Source: Gramella jeungdoensis
GTDB taxonomy: Bacteria > Bacteroidota > Bacteroidia > Flavobacteriales > Flavobacteriaceae
Direction: 5' to 3'
DNA length: 64,000 nt
NCBI RefSeq assembly: GCF_023805255.1
Contig: NZ_JAMSCK010000005.1
Location: forward strand, 124,001-188,000
Shown here: positions 35,463 through 45,189 of the stretch, one piece after another
Layout of the letters: the number at the start of each line of letters is the position of its first letter
How positions within the stretch are numbered: the stretch's first letter is position 1
Made by a program: the position numbers and the translations under genes
The notes under the pieces: model-generated
The model's input: the letters and a program-made list of their open reading frames with translations, nothing else
What the model was told of the DNA's origin: nothing
The model's database searches: none

Positions 35463-35681
35463 AAGTAGGTTATTTAATGTTTACATGGCAGATCTAAATA
35501 GGATTGGGTTCTATACAAACCTGCTTTCTTAATTTGTTTTTTATCGATTATTTATGCTTTTTATCTATTCTCTTCCTTTCTGGAAAATTTTCGGGTTAAA
35601 ATTTTAACTGTGCATTTAATACACACATCTGTGGTCTTAACTTTTTGTTTACACAATAGTATAGAATAATAACACTTGGAA

Positions 35682-36716
35682 TTAGGCCCAGTACCATGTC
35701 CCATCAATTAATTCAACCTTTTTCCATCCATATGTTGTTCTGTACCACCAAAGATCATAATACCTTAAAACAGTAACACCATTAATGGTATAATATTCCC
35801 CATTAATATATGATTGTTCAGTAGTTCCTGAAGAAGAAGGATACATTGAATTTGCTCCTTCTATATCTCCACTGGATAAAGCGCTTCTCTGGACACTATA
35901 AGTAGAACCGTCTTTCTTAGTGATAGTAGGCTGCCCGTTACTGGAAAAAGCATAAGGACTGTACATCATGATAGAGCCAAAATCCAGGTTGGTAGTGAAT
36001 TCATCTCCGTCATATCCACCTTCCTGGTAAGTCTGAAAATTATACTCACGGCCGCTCTTAATGTTATTCCAATGAATAGTTATATGGTTATCCCTGTCTA
36101 CACGACTTTGCTCATGCCAAAGGCCTACAGCATGTCCTATTTCATGGATAGTGTTCCCCGTAGAGCAGGCATCGGCAAGCGTAATATTCTGCTTCCCTCC
36201 TACCATTCCAACATAGGAAGAACAACCCGATCCTGGAGTAAAATAAATGTAATTAGACTGTCCTGATCGTTTAACGAATTCAAGATTTGTATTGGCCTCC
36301 CAGTGACTTATCGCGTCATAAACACGATCTTTATTCGGCAGGCTGCCATCTATCTCGTAATAAACAGTGTTATCTGTCCAGTAGTGGGAAGTACGCCCAA
36401 CACTCTTTTCCTGTGGGGTTTCACCTTTTTCATAAACCAGTTTAACAGGACTTTTAGAAGCTTTGTCATTTGGGATAATTATATCTCCCTGGTAAATGAA
36501 TTTCCCATTTACGTTTTCTACCGGAAGTTTCATCCCTGTATAATACACCTCTGAAACTTTCCCGTATTCTTCAGGGAAGGCAATTTCGGTAATTTCGTCT
36601 GTAAAATTAGCAGTTTGGGGCTGCTTTTCGGTTTCCACTTGGTCTGTAATGGGGTCTTCGCTACAAGCCATAAATGCCAAAACCGGCAACAAGAAGATCA
36701 ACTTCATTTTTCTCAT
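35682..36716 (-). CDS. Astacin-family (M12A) metalloprotease lipoprotein 2
   Basis: A 344-residue paralogue of the neighbouring astacin. Cys18 (AFMACSE) is the lipidation site; the zinc site HEIGHAVGLWHEQSRVDRD (His191, Glu192, His195, His201) and Met-turn SIMMYS are intact. The pro-like region, GSGCSSYVGMVGG and ADACSTGNTIHE blocks are nearly identical to copy 1. Here the aromatic C-terminal module (SYINGEYYTINGVTVLR...) follows the protease after a short Ser/Thr stretch, without the long linker. Tandem duplication is the simplest origin. The 219-base gap to copy 1 shows no gene or strong terminator. Confidence 0.93.
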   Translation of the reverse strand: MRKMKLIFLLPVLAFMACSEDPITDQVETEKQPQTANFTDEITEIAFPEEYGKVSEVYYTGMKLPVENVNGKFIYQGDIIIPNDKASKSPVKLVYEKGETPQEKSVGRTSHYWTDNTVYYEIDGSLPNKDRVYDAISHWEANTNLEFVKRSGQSNYIYFTPGSGCSSYVGMVGGKQNITLADACSTGNTIHEIGHAVGLWHEQSRVDRDNHITIHWNNIKSGREYNFQTYQEGGYDGDEFTTNLDFGSIMMYSPYAFSSNGQPTITKKDGSTYSVQRSALSSGDIEGANSMYPSSSGTTEQSYINGEYYTINGVTVLRYYDLWWYRTTYGWKKVELIDGTWYWA

Positions 36717-37179
36717 AAGTAGGTCTTTAATTTTTGTTTTTAAATTTTCTTAATATTCTTTTTTGTTTTCCGTCAGTGATTTACAAAGTCTGTTCCAAAA
36801 ATTTTAACTTAAGATTGAGTTAATTTTTTAACAATCAAATTCTTACAAAGAATCTGATTTGGAGTAAATAAAATAGATTTGGGATCTTAACTCAACTTTC
36901 ATATCATTTTTTCAGAACGTCTGAAAGCACCTTATTTAATAGTACTTTCCAAAATTTCTGTAAGAGCTTCCGTACATGCATCTCACTGATTTACAGTAGC
37001 TAACATATAAATATTTTTATATACAAAACAAGAATTTAAATTTTAACATATAAAAAAAGCTGTCCGGAAAAGCTTCCGGACAGCCTTACAACACTCTCCT
37101 AAGAGAATGAGTAAATTAACCCGCAAATTAGTCACCCCCCGGTCAAATAATTCACTCGGGTTAATATCATAAGAACTCC
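36717..37179 (-). other. Gene-free region with terminator and inverted repeats
   Basis: 463 bases between the astacin 2 start and the end of the first Asp-rich lipoprotein gene. It holds the lipoprotein terminator (37052-37084), an imperfect hairpin at 36833-36859 (AATCAAATTCTT against AGAATCTGATT) and a further inverted pair TTGAGTTAA/TTAACTCAA about 90 bases apart. No reading frame looks coding, and no TAnnTTTG was found for the astacin gene. Confidence 0.5.
37052..37084 (-). terminator. Terminator after the 37180-38775 lipoprotein gene
   Basis: Stem GCTGTCCGGAA/TTCCGGACAGC with a 4-base loop (37059-37084); seven A on the plus strand (37052-37058) give the T-run of the minus-strand transcript. 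Confidence 0.88.
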
Positions 37180-38775
37180 TTAGTTTTCACATAGATTCAT
37201 ATACACTTGTACATTGGATTGATCTCCATAAACTTCTTCTCCAAACGTAATTGTATATTCACTATTTATATCATTGGAAAGATTGGATCCACAATAATCG
37301 GTAGTTCCATCATCAAGAACAATATAAATATCATCTACCGTGTATGGGAAATCTAAGGTGTAATTTACATTCACTTCTCCAGATATAGTTTCAATAGTTA
37401 ATGAACCTATATTGGCCCCATTATAAAGAACTTCATACAACGGTGCATCTGGATCAAACTCACTTTGATCAAAATGGAAAAACTCGCAATTTTCCCCTGC
37501 CAGATTAAATTCACAGGTCTCTGGAATAGGATTCTCATCTACAACTTCACATCCGTCCCCATCTACTGTGGTATTAGGAGGAGTATCTAAACAAAGGTCT
37601 TGACCGTTAGGGACTTCATCACCGTCACAGTCAAATGTGTCATAATGGACATTATCAGGATCACATTTATTTAGGAGGTCGTCATTATCACAATTGGCTT
37701 CAGGATCTAATGGATCACATTCAGTGCCTCCATTTCCGCCATTTCCACCACCGTCACCGCTTCCAATAGCGCCTTCGCATTCTCCTATAAGAACGTGATG
37801 ATATTCATTCGTGGTTCCGTCTGGATTAAGTAGTCCATTTACCACATCCCAGCTTATTAGAATTGATGTGGTAGGGGTGTTATCAATATCACCATAGTTA
37901 CCTTCCCAGTCTCTAGGATGAATTACCAAATAAAGATATGGCTCGTTTGCAGGAAGATTTGCTGGAGGTCCTGGGACTACCAAACATAATGGGTCTGAAT
38001 AATAAGCGCCACTTTCATAAACTCCATAACCTGCATCTTCTACATCATCTAATGACCAATTATCGTATAACTGGATTCCTGTATCATCTGTTCCGAAATA
38101 CAGATCCACACTATAATTAGCTACGAAGTGTCTTCCAAATTCATCGCAATAGTTCACGAACAGACAGAACGGATAGATCTTTTCTGGAAGTATATCAAAG
38201 AATACATATCCGTATTCATTTACCACACGTCTGTCAAAACATAGTACTTCTACATCTATATAAGGTTTGGTACCATCTTCAACATCAAATTCAAGAGGTA
38301 AGGGATTATCTACATAACCGGCAAACTCACCTTCTGTATTTTCTATTGGAGCGATCCAAATCTTGGTATCTTCGGAATCATAAACAATAAAGCTATTTAG
38401 TGTAACCTGAACACTTTCACCATCTGGTACGGGAACCTTCAAAAGCTCTGAATACGCCGTAAAATACCCCTCCGAATCCGAAAGGACATCTATCGTAATA
38501 ACTCCCATTGTTTCAGGCGCCTGGCCGTCATATGATATCTCCAGTTCAACATAGGCCGGTTCTGTACCAGAACAATCCGGAACCTGGTTGAAATGAGTCT
38601 TATTCTGTGCCATAGCCCTGTTGGAAAGATCATTCAACACAGCTCCAAAGGTGAGGTCTACAGACTGAACTGAAGGATCATCTACCGGTGGAGAAGTTGT
38701 TTCATCCTTGCTACAGGATGTGAATAACATTGCCACAATAGCGACAAATGCTAAATATCTATTTATAATTTTCAT
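37180..38775 (-). CDS. Asp-rich, Cys-rich lipoprotein (paralogue A)
   Basis: A 531-residue lipoprotein (Cys21 in MLFTSCSKD). The N-terminal 220 residues (VDLTFGAVLNDLSNRAMA, VEDGTKPYIDVEVLCFDRRVVNEYGY) closely match the next gene. A Gly/Asn-rich stretch (near 350) leads to short calcium-binding-like Asp repeats (CDPLDPEANCDNDDLL; DCDGDEVPNGQDLC; TVDGDGCE), resembling thrombospondin type 3 units. The C-terminus (about 430-531) is a beta-rich domain different from that of paralogue B. Function unknown; adhesion or a calcium-stabilised stalk is inference. Transcribed after paralogue B, with a terminator hairpin between them. Confidence 0.8.
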   Translation of the reverse strand: MKIINRYLAFVAIVAMLFTSCSKDETTSPPVDDPSVQSVDLTFGAVLNDLSNRAMAQNKTHFNQVPDCSGTEPAYVELEISYDGQAPETMGVITIDVLSDSEGYFTAYSELLKVPVPDGESVQVTLNSFIVYDSEDTKIWIAPIENTEGEFAGYVDNPLPLEFDVEDGTKPYIDVEVLCFDRRVVNEYGYVFFDILPEKIYPFCLFVNYCDEFGRHFVANYSVDLYFGTDDTGIQLYDNWSLDDVEDAGYGVYESGAYYSDPLCLVVPGPPANLPANEPYLYLVIHPRDWEGNYGDIDNTPTTSILISWDVVNGLLNPDGTTNEYHHVLIGECEGAIGSGDGGGNGGNGGTECDPLDPEANCDNDDLLNKCDPDNVHYDTFDCDGDEVPNGQDLCLDTPPNTTVDGDGCEVVDENPIPETCEFNLAGENCEFFHFDQSEFDPDAPLYEVLYNGANIGSLTIETISGEVNVNYTLDFPYTVDDIYIVLDDGTTDYCGSNLSNDINSEYTITFGEEVYGDQSNVQVYMNLCEN

Positions 38776-38807
38776 AATATTTATTTTGGTTTATTAGAAT
38801 GGTTAAT

Positions 38808-38843
38808 AAAAAGCCGATCCGGTTTTAAACCGGTCGGCTTTTT
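38808..38843 (-). terminator. Hairpin terminator between the two Asp-rich lipoprotein genes
   Basis: Stem AAAAAGCCGA-CCGGTTT/AACCGG-CGGCTTTTT with one internal mismatch pair. It follows the 38850-40571 gene on the minus strand and lies 32 bases before the next ATG (38775), so partial read-through would set the paralogue A level. Confidence 0.85.
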
Positions 38844-38849
38844 CATGCT

Positions 38850-40571
38850 CTATTCATCACAGGCATCTGCGTGAACGATAATCCATAAATCATCATCTAA
38901 ATCTCCAAGGATATCAAGGCTTTGATCTCCAAGACCATCTAGAATACCATTTTGGTTATATCGTCCGGGTGATTTAGCTACACTATATGCTTCCTCCTCT
39001 GTATCAGCAACATGTATATGAAGGGTACTGAATTCATAATCTCCAAGTAGTTCGAAGTCAAAATTCAGATTATCGCCATCTCTTGAAATAGTCACACTAC
39101 CTATATGAGTTCCTTTATCTAAGTCATTTTGACCTGCACCCACATAAATATCTCGTATTATGCTATCATCTACATCATACAATTCGATCCAACCCCATCT
39201 ATTGGAATTTGTAACTGCATTGATTAAAATATTATCTGGTGAGAACATAAATGCAGTTCCACAAGCTCCTTCCTCTACATCATCGCAATTGTCTTTCGAA
39301 TCATTTGGACATGGGTCATCATCATTAGGCTTACAATCACCATCATTATCATTTTCAGGAGCTACGAATGGACATGTATCACATACATCTCCCATATCAT
39401 CTCCGTCAGTATCCAATTGATCTTGATTAGAATCCCATGGACAGTTGTCACATCCATCAGGAATTGTATCACCATCAGAATGCATATTGTCGTCATGTCC
39501 AGGACATATATCGTCATCATTCGGCACACAATCGCCATCTGAGTCTTCTTCTGCAGGAAGTGGACAGTCGTCTGGTGGAGGTGGCGTGTCGTCACATCCT
39601 ATAAAGATGTGAAGATATTCATTAGTTTCGCCATCATCATTTAGTAATGCTTCAACTTCATTCCAGTTAAGACCCACTTCTGCCATAGGAGTATTATCAA
39701 TATCTCCATAATTATTTGGCCAGTCCAGTGGAGTTATCACATAGAATAGATAATCTATAGTAGGATCCTCAAATGGTGATTCTGGAACCACTAAACATAC
39801 AGGATCGGCAGAGTTATTGGAATCATCAGTAACAGCCTGAGCATCATCTTCCGGATTAGGATAAAGCTGAATTCTGGAATCACCATCATCATAATATAAA
39901 TCAATACTATAATTAGCAACATAGTGACGACCATCCGGACTTGGACAGAAGTTAGCAAAGAAACATAATGGATATAATTTGCCAGGAATAAGATCGAAGA
40001 ACGGATAACCATACTCATTCACCATACGCCTATCGAAACAAAGTACTTCAACGTCTATATAAGGCTTGGTACCGTCCTCAACATCAAAACTGATAGGTAA
40101 AGCAGAATCAACATAACCATCAAAATTACCATCTGATTCCTTTGGCGCTACCCAGATAACATTATCTCCTGAATCGAATACTCTAAAACTATTTAAAGTA
40201 ACCGTTACAAAACTTCCATCTGCTACTGGAACTTTTAACAATTCGGAAAATGCGGTAAAGTAATCATCTCCATCTGAAAGAATATCAACTGTTATGGGAC
40301 CTTCAGTCTCCGGAGCCTGACCGTCATAAGATATCTCTAATACAACATAGGCAGGTTCAGTATCTGAACAGTCTGGTATCGTACCAAAATGCGTCTTATT
40401 GGTTGCCATCGCACGGTTCGAAAGATCATTCAACATCGCTCCAAAAGTTAAATCTACAGAAGATTGGACATTTGGATCATCTAAGGGAGAAGCGGTCTCC
40501 TCCTTGCTACATGAGGTTAGAAGCAATGCAAAGATTGCAAGCAAGCTCATGCTGATTTTAAGTTTTTTCAT
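38850..40571 (-). CDS. Asp-rich, Cys-rich lipoprotein with TSP3-like repeats (paralogue B)
   Basis: A 573-residue lipoprotein (Cys21 in LLLTSCSKE). After the conserved N-terminal region (about 25-330), shared with paralogue A, come four or five thrombospondin type 3-like repeats: DSDGDCVPNDDDICPG, SDGDTIPDGCDNCP, DTDGDDMGDVCDTCP, DNDGDCKPNDDDPCP. These Asp clusters normally bind calcium and the Cys pairs may form disulfides. The C-terminal domain (about 435-573) includes GTHIGSVTISRDGD and LHIHVADTEEEA and is not recognised. Placement on the outer surface is likely. Upstream is a LuxR-type regulator gene. Confidence 0.82.
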   Translation of the reverse strand: MKKLKISMSLLAIFALLLTSCSKEETASPLDDPNVQSSVDLTFGAMLNDLSNRAMATNKTHFGTIPDCSDTEPAYVVLEISYDGQAPETEGPITVDILSDGDDYFTAFSELLKVPVADGSFVTVTLNSFRVFDSGDNVIWVAPKESDGNFDGYVDSALPISFDVEDGTKPYIDVEVLCFDRRMVNEYGYPFFDLIPGKLYPLCFFANFCPSPDGRHYVANYSIDLYYDDGDSRIQLYPNPEDDAQAVTDDSNNSADPVCLVVPESPFEDPTIDYLFYVITPLDWPNNYGDIDNTPMAEVGLNWNEVEALLNDDGETNEYLHIFIGCDDTPPPPDDCPLPAEEDSDGDCVPNDDDICPGHDDNMHSDGDTIPDGCDNCPWDSNQDQLDTDGDDMGDVCDTCPFVAPENDNDGDCKPNDDDPCPNDSKDNCDDVEEGACGTAFMFSPDNILINAVTNSNRWGWIELYDVDDSIIRDIYVGAGQNDLDKGTHIGSVTISRDGDNLNFDFELLGDYEFSTLHIHVADTEEEAYSVAKSPGRYNQNGILDGLGDQSLDILGDLDDDLWIIVHADACDE

Positions 40572-40957
40572 AATTAAAAGGTTTTATATTTAGAATGGTT
40601 AACATTATATACAGCCCTCTTCTCTGGAAACGAAGAGGTTTGGTAACAGATCAACAAACGATTTGGATTGAAGCTATAAGCAGGTGGGAGTGACTTTTAT
40701 TTTTTCATAGGTTACTAAGTATTGGTTAATAATATTTCGAATGGTTAATAAATTATATATACAGATTTCCCTTATGGGATATTGTCAAAAACTGTCAGAA
40801 AAAAATTGTGATTTGGGGGGTACCTGGGGGCAAGTCCAATAAGAAGAAAAATGGGGAGTTCTTTTTTACATTTCAATGTAAATTTAAGAAACTACTATAG
40901 TGAGCAGCATGGGGGAAAACCCCTACTTTTAAATATAAAAACCTGTTTAACAATAAT
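40572..40957 (-). other. Gene-free leader region of the lipoprotein pair
   Basis: 386 bases between paralogue B and the LuxR-type gene. It contains TTAGAATGGTTAA (40590-40602), also found before paralogue A, a further GAATGGTTAA at 40739, a 7-bp hairpin CCTCTTC/GAAGAGG (40616-40638), a GGGG-AAAA-CCCC hairpin near 40912-40923 and a perfect TTTACATT/AATGTAAA hairpin (40865-40882). No standard -7 element was identified. Confidence 0.5.
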
Positions 40958-41971
40958 TTAGGACATAGGGAAATCAACAAGATTATGGTTGATAGCATAA
41001 ATAACACTCTCCAGTATGGTTTCGGAGTTGGTCCGTTTTATAATATTTGAGCGGTGTTTCTCAATCGTTTTGGGTGAGATGAATAATGCTTCTGAAATCT
41101 CCTTTGTTTTATAACCCTTGCAAAGCAGGGAAATGATCTCTTTTTCCCGCTTGGTGAAACTAAATTCTGCCAACTCACTGTTTTCCTTAAAACACTTCTC
41201 TACCTGGTCAGCATGACTTCCTATATTCTGATCCATCGTAAACTGATCTCCAGAAAAGTCTATGATCATAATAAACTGATCATTGATATTTCTGCTCAGT
41301 TTAGAGAAACTTATTTTGGCATTTCTCAGTTTATTCTCATGTACCAGTAAAGAGGTAGAGGTTACCGCTTTCATATGTTTTCCTCTTGCAAAATTCCTCA
41401 GACTGGTTTTAACCTTAGCCTTATTTTCAACATTCACGAGATCTGTGAGTCTCAACCCATTAGTATCTTCAATTCGAAAGGTCTTTTTAAAAGCGTCATT
41501 CATTGCAATAATGCTATTCTGCTGAAGTAGTACTATAGGCTTTGCCATAAGGTTAAAAAGCCCCATAAAGCACTCATGCCAGTAATTGATCTTTCCTGAA
41601 TGGTTGCTTTTCTGAATTCTTTCGGCCAACAGGTCAAAGCCTATATTATCGGAAAGGAATTCATCAATGATGGATTTATATCTCTTATTTAAGGCTTTAG
41701 CATCTTCCTGCCTACCGTATACTATAAGATAGCTACGGGTGAGGAAATGGGTGGATTTAAATGTTTTAAGGTTTTTAAAATCTGATGCCTTCTCAAAGGA
41801 GGTCTTGTCAAACAAAATGACATCGGGGAGCAAAGTAAGGGCAATATTATAAGCGACATGAATAGATTTCTCCACACTTATCTCATAATAAACACTTACA
41901 CGATCTACAACTTTCTCAATAAATTCCTGATTCTTACTTACAATTAGGAGTTGTCTTTTTTCCATCTTCAA
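40958..41971 (-). CDS. LuxR-type regulator with receiver-like and PAS-like domains
   Basis: A 337-residue transcription factor. The C-terminal GerE/LuxR HTH is clear: FTKREKEIISLLCKGYKTKEISEALFISPKTIEKHRSNI (read in parts, about 273-312). The first 110 residues have a receiver-like layout (QLLIVSKNQEF, DVILFDKT with Asp57-like position), but the paired acidic residues expected near the N-terminus are missing, suggesting a pseudo-receiver. Residues about 130-250 look PAS-like (PIVLLQQNSIIAMNDAFKKTF). It could control the downstream lipoprotein genes (386-base gap, same strand), which is inference. Confidence 0.85.
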   Translation of the reverse strand: MKMEKRQLLIVSKNQEFIEKVVDRVSVYYEISVEKSIHVAYNIALTLLPDVILFDKTSFEKASDFKNLKTFKSTHFLTRSYLIVYGRQEDAKALNKRYKSIIDEFLSDNIGFDLLAERIQKSNHSGKINYWHECFMGLFNLMAKPIVLLQQNSIIAMNDAFKKTFRIEDTNGLRLTDLVNVENKAKVKTSLRNFARGKHMKAVTSTSLLVHENKLRNAKISFSKLSRNINDQFIMIIDFSGDQFTMDQNIGSHADQVEKCFKENSELAEFSFTKREKEIISLLCKGYKTKEISEALFISPKTIEKHRSNIIKRTNSETILESVIYAINHNLVDFPMS

Positions 41972-42349
41972 TCGACATTTAACATGAACAATGATTTTTC
42001 TTTTTTAAAATGGGGCAGGAACTTAATGCATCCTTAGATGCTTTCGAATCATTTAAAAAAGAGATTTGGGAGAAGTGTTCTGGATTATCAAATATAGGTG
42101 ATTTCATGTAGTTTACGTAAAAAAACAAGTAGTATTATACTGACTTTCAGAGCCTTAAACAAATGACGAAAGTTTAATTTTAAGACCTGAAATGTTGTTC
42201 TTAAACCTTACTCCTAAAGAAGGCCTAATTCCTACTTTAAAATGAGGTCCGAGAAATCGCAAAATTTACACCTATCTTAACATCAGTAGATTGACATTGG
42301 CTTTCTAAATAATAATACAATAAGTAACTTTGCCCTCTTGAAAAATTCT
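41972..42349. other. Divergent intergenic region, LuxR-type gene / uvrA
   Basis: 378 bases. On the minus strand TATATTTG (42096-42089) could be the -7 element of the LuxR-type gene, about 118 bases from its ATG. On the plus strand is the uvrA -7 element (42325-42332). No stable hairpin or SOS-like palindrome was recognised near uvrA. A 33-codon frame at 42010-42111 is noted but not called. Confidence 0.45.
42325..42332 (+). promoter_or_regulatory. -7 promoter element of uvrA
   Basis: TAACTTTG matches TAnnTTTG and ends 17 bases before ATG 42350. The nearest upstream TTG (42297) is 25 bases away, slightly beyond the usual spacing. A TTG at 42338 is probably at or near the transcription start, not the start codon. 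Confidence 0.5.
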
Positions 42350-45181
42350 ATGGTAAAATCTGAAGACAGAATTGAAGTATTAGGAGCCCGAGTCCATAAC
42401 CTTAAAAATATTGATGTTAATATTCCCAGGGAAAAACTAGTAGTTATTACTGGGCTTTCCGGTTCTGGTAAATCCTCACTGGCTTTTGATACGATTTATG
42501 CGGAAGGTCAGCGCAGGTATATAGAAACCTTTTCAGCCTATGCAAGGCAGTTTCTGGGAAGCCTTGAAAGACCAGATGTAGATAAAATTGAAGGCCTCTC
42601 CCCTGTAATTGCTATAGAGCAGAAAACTACCAGCAAGAATCCAAGAAGTACCGTAGGTACTATTACTGAAATTTATGATTTCCTTCGACTGCTTTTTGCA
42701 AGAGCAGCCGATGCCTACAGTTATAATACTGGAGAAAAAATGGTGAGTTATACCGACTCACAGATCAAAGACCTTATCCTTGAAAGCTTTCAGGGAAAAA
42801 AAGTGAATATTCTGGCCCCGGTAATCAGAAGTCGTAAAGGGCATTATCGTGAGTTATTTGAACAGATCGCCAAACAGGGTTTTATAAAGGTAAGAGCAGA
42901 TGGCCAGGTGGTAGATATCGAAAAAGGAATGAAGCTCGACCGCTACAAGACCCACGATATTGAAATTGTAGTAGACCGGCTTAAAATCGAGGATAAACCA
43001 GATTCTGATAAAAGACTGGAAGAAAGTATCAAAACAGCCATGTACCATGGTGATGACACGCTTATGATCCTGGAACAGGAAACCGGAAATGTGAGATATT
43101 TTAGCAGGAACCTGATGTGCCCCACCACCGGGATAAGCTATCCAAACCCTGAGCCTAACAGTTTCTCTTTTAATTCTCCTAAGGGAGCCTGTCCAACCTG
43201 TAATGGTATTGGCACCCTTTACCAGGTGAACATCGATAAGATTATTCCAAACAGATCCAAATCTATAAAAAGCGGGGGGCTCGCACCTCATGGCCCGCAA
43301 AAGAAGAACTGGGTCTTTTCCCAGCTCGAACTTATTGCAGAACGATTTGAATTCAGTCTGAGTGATCCTATAGAAAATATCCCACAGGAAGCACTGGAAA
43401 TGATCCTGCATGGAGGCAAAGAAAGATTCTCCAGGGAATCCAAATCTTTAGGTATCACCAGGGAGTATAAGATAGATTTTGAAGGAGTCGCTAATTTTAT
43501 TGAAACAACCTACCGAAATAACGATTCTACTTCCCTCAGGCGCTGGGCAAAAGAATATATGGACAAAGTAATGTGTCCAGATTGTGAGGGTTCAAGATTA
43601 AAGAAGGAGGCTTTATTCTTTAAGATATATGACAAGAATATCGCAGAACTTTCAGAACTGGATATTACAGACCTTAGCAACTGGTTCTCTGATATTGAAA
43701 GGCACCTTACCGAAAAGCAACTGCAAATAGCTGAAGAAGTAATCAAGGAAATAAGAACCCGTCTCCAGTTCCTGTTAGATGTAGGATTAACTTATCTTAA
43801 TCTTAACCGGAGTTCAAAATCCCTTTCGGGTGGTGAAGCTCAGAGGATAAGACTGGCCACACAGATAGGTTCTCAACTGGTAGGAGTGTTATATATTCTT
43901 GATGAACCAAGTATCGGTTTACACCAGCGTGATAACGAAAAGCTGATCAATTCCCTGGAATCCTTAAGGGATATCGGCAACACAGTTATTGTGGTGGAAC
44001 ATGACAAGGACATGATAGAAAGAGCGGACCATGTAATCGATATAGGTCCTCGGGCAGGAAAACATGGTGGCGAAATTATTAGCGAAGGTACTCCGGCTGA
44101 ACTAAAAGTTCATGATACCCTTACCGCGTATTATCTCAATGGAAAGAAAGAGATCCCTGTTCCGAAGGATAGAAGAAAGGGAAATGGTAAAAAGATCGAA
44201 CTAAAAGGTGCCACAGGTAACAATCTGAAGAATGTAAATATCACTATTCCCCTGGGAAAAATGATAGCGGTAACCGGAGTTTCAGGAAGTGGAAAATCCA
44301 CTCTCATAAATGAGACCCTGTATCCCATAATGAATGCCCATTATTTTAATGGAGTAAAGAAACCAAAACCTTATAAGAGTATAAAAGGGCTTGATCACAT
44401 TGATAAAGTGATCGATATCAATCAGTCTCCCATTGGCCGGACTCCGCGTTCCAACCCGGCTACATACACCGGTGTTTTCTCTGAGATCAGAAGCCTGTTC
44501 GCAAAGACTCCTGAGGCTCTTATACGCGGATATAAGCCAGGACGTTTCAGCTTTAATGTGAAAGGGGGAAGATGTGAAACCTGTAAGGGAGGAGGATTAA
44601 GAGTGATTGAAATGAACTTCCTGCCAGACGTATATGTTGAATGTGAAACCTGCCAGGGAAAAAGGTTCAACCGGGAAACCCTTGAAATAAGGTATAAAGG
44701 AAAATCTATCGCCGATATTCTTGAAATGACCATTGATGAGGCCACCACATTTTTTGAGAATATCCCTAAGATATACAGGAAACTTAAGACCATTCAGGAT
44801 GTTGGGCTAGGCTACATTAGCCTTGGGCAACAATCAACAACCCTCTCTGGTGGTGAAGCTCAGAGAATAAAACTGGCTACAGAGCTTTCAAAACGCGATA
44901 CCGGAAATACTTTCTATATATTAGACGAACCAACCACCGGACTTCATTTTGAAGATATCCGGGTTTTGATGGAGGTTTTGACTACTTTAACCAATAAAGG
45001 AAACACTGTACTTATTATAGAACATAATATGGATGTTATAAAAATGGCAGACCATATAATCGATATAGGTTACGAAGGAGGAAAAGGCGGCGGGAAAGTG
45101 GTCGCTAAAGGAACCCCTGAAGAAATTATTAAAAACAAGAAAAGTTATACAGCTCAATTCCTGAAAAAGGAATTAAACTAA
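42350..45181 (+). CDS. uvrA: Excinuclease ABC subunit A
   Basis: The damage-recognition ATPase of nucleotide excision repair. Both ABC modules are complete: Walker [10 protein letters not shown] and GVSGSGKST, signatures [12 protein letters not shown] and [12 protein letters not shown], Walker [11 protein letters not shown] and [10 protein letters not shown]. The zinc-binding cysteine pairs appear in [16 protein letters not shown] and [17 protein letters not shown]. Length of 943 residues from ATG 42350 is normal. I moved the start from TTG 42338 because of the promoter just upstream. A LOG-family gene begins 8 bases after the stop, so both are probably one unit. Confidence 0.97.
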   Translation: MVKSEDRIEVLGARVHNLKNIDVNIPREKLVVITGLSGSGKSSLAFDTIYAEGQRRYIETFSAYARQFLGSLERPDVDKIEGLSPVIAIEQKTTSKNPRSTVGTITEIYDFLRLLFARAADAYSYNTGEKMVSYTDSQIKDLILESFQGKKVNILAPVIRSRKGHYRELFEQIAKQGFIKVRADGQVVDIEKGMKLDRYKTHDIEIVVDRLKIEDKPDSDKRLEESIKTAMYHGDDTLMILEQETGNVRYFSRNLMCPTTGISYPNPEPNSFSFNSPKGACPTCNGIGTLYQVNIDKIIPNRSKSIKSGGLAPHGPQKKNWVFSQLELIAERFEFSLSDPIENIPQEALEMILHGGKERFSRESKSLGITREYKIDFEGVANFIETTYRNNDSTSLRRWAKEYMDKVMCPDCEGSRLKKEALFFKIYDKNIAELSELDITDLSNWFSDIERHLTEKQLQIAEEVIKEIRTRLQFLLDVGLTYLNLNRSSKSLSGGEAQRIRLATQIGSQLVGVLYILDEPSIGLHQRDNEKLINSLESLRDIGNTVIVVEHDKDMIERADHVIDIGPRAGKHGGEIISEGTPAELKVHDTLTAYYLNGKKEIPVPKDRRKGNGKKIELKGATGNNLKNVNITIPLGKMIAVTGVSGSGKSTLINETLYPIMNAHYFNGVKKPKPYKSIKGLDHIDKVIDINQSPIGRTPRSNPATYTGVFSEIRSLFAKTPEALIRGYKPGRFSFNVKGGRCETCKGGGLRVIEMNFLPDVYVECETCQGKRFNRETLEIRYKGKSIADILEMTIDEATTFFENIPKIYRKLKTIQDVGLGYISLGQQSTTLSGGEAQRIKLATELSKRDTGNTFYILDEPTTGLHFEDIRVLMEVLTTLTNKGNTVLIIEHNMDVIKMADHIIDIGYEGGKGGGKVVAKGTPEEIIKNKKSYTAQFLKKELN

Positions 45182-45189
45182 CCTGAAAA

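Noticed and set aside
36833-36859. Imperfect hairpin upstream of the second astacin gene
   Set aside because: Loop and mismatch are compatible with chance in AT-rich DNA, and there is no T-run; mentioned only inside the intergenic entry.
40595-40693. 32-codon plus-strand frame in the lipoprotein leader region
   Set aside because: It overlaps the conserved leader motif and a hairpin antisense to the lipoprotein transcript; nothing supports translation.
42010-42111. 33-codon plus-strand frame (MGQELNASLDAFESFKK...) upstream of uvrA
   Set aside because: Protein-like in composition, but no promoter or family support, and it ends well before uvrA; could be chance. A conservation check in relatives would decide.
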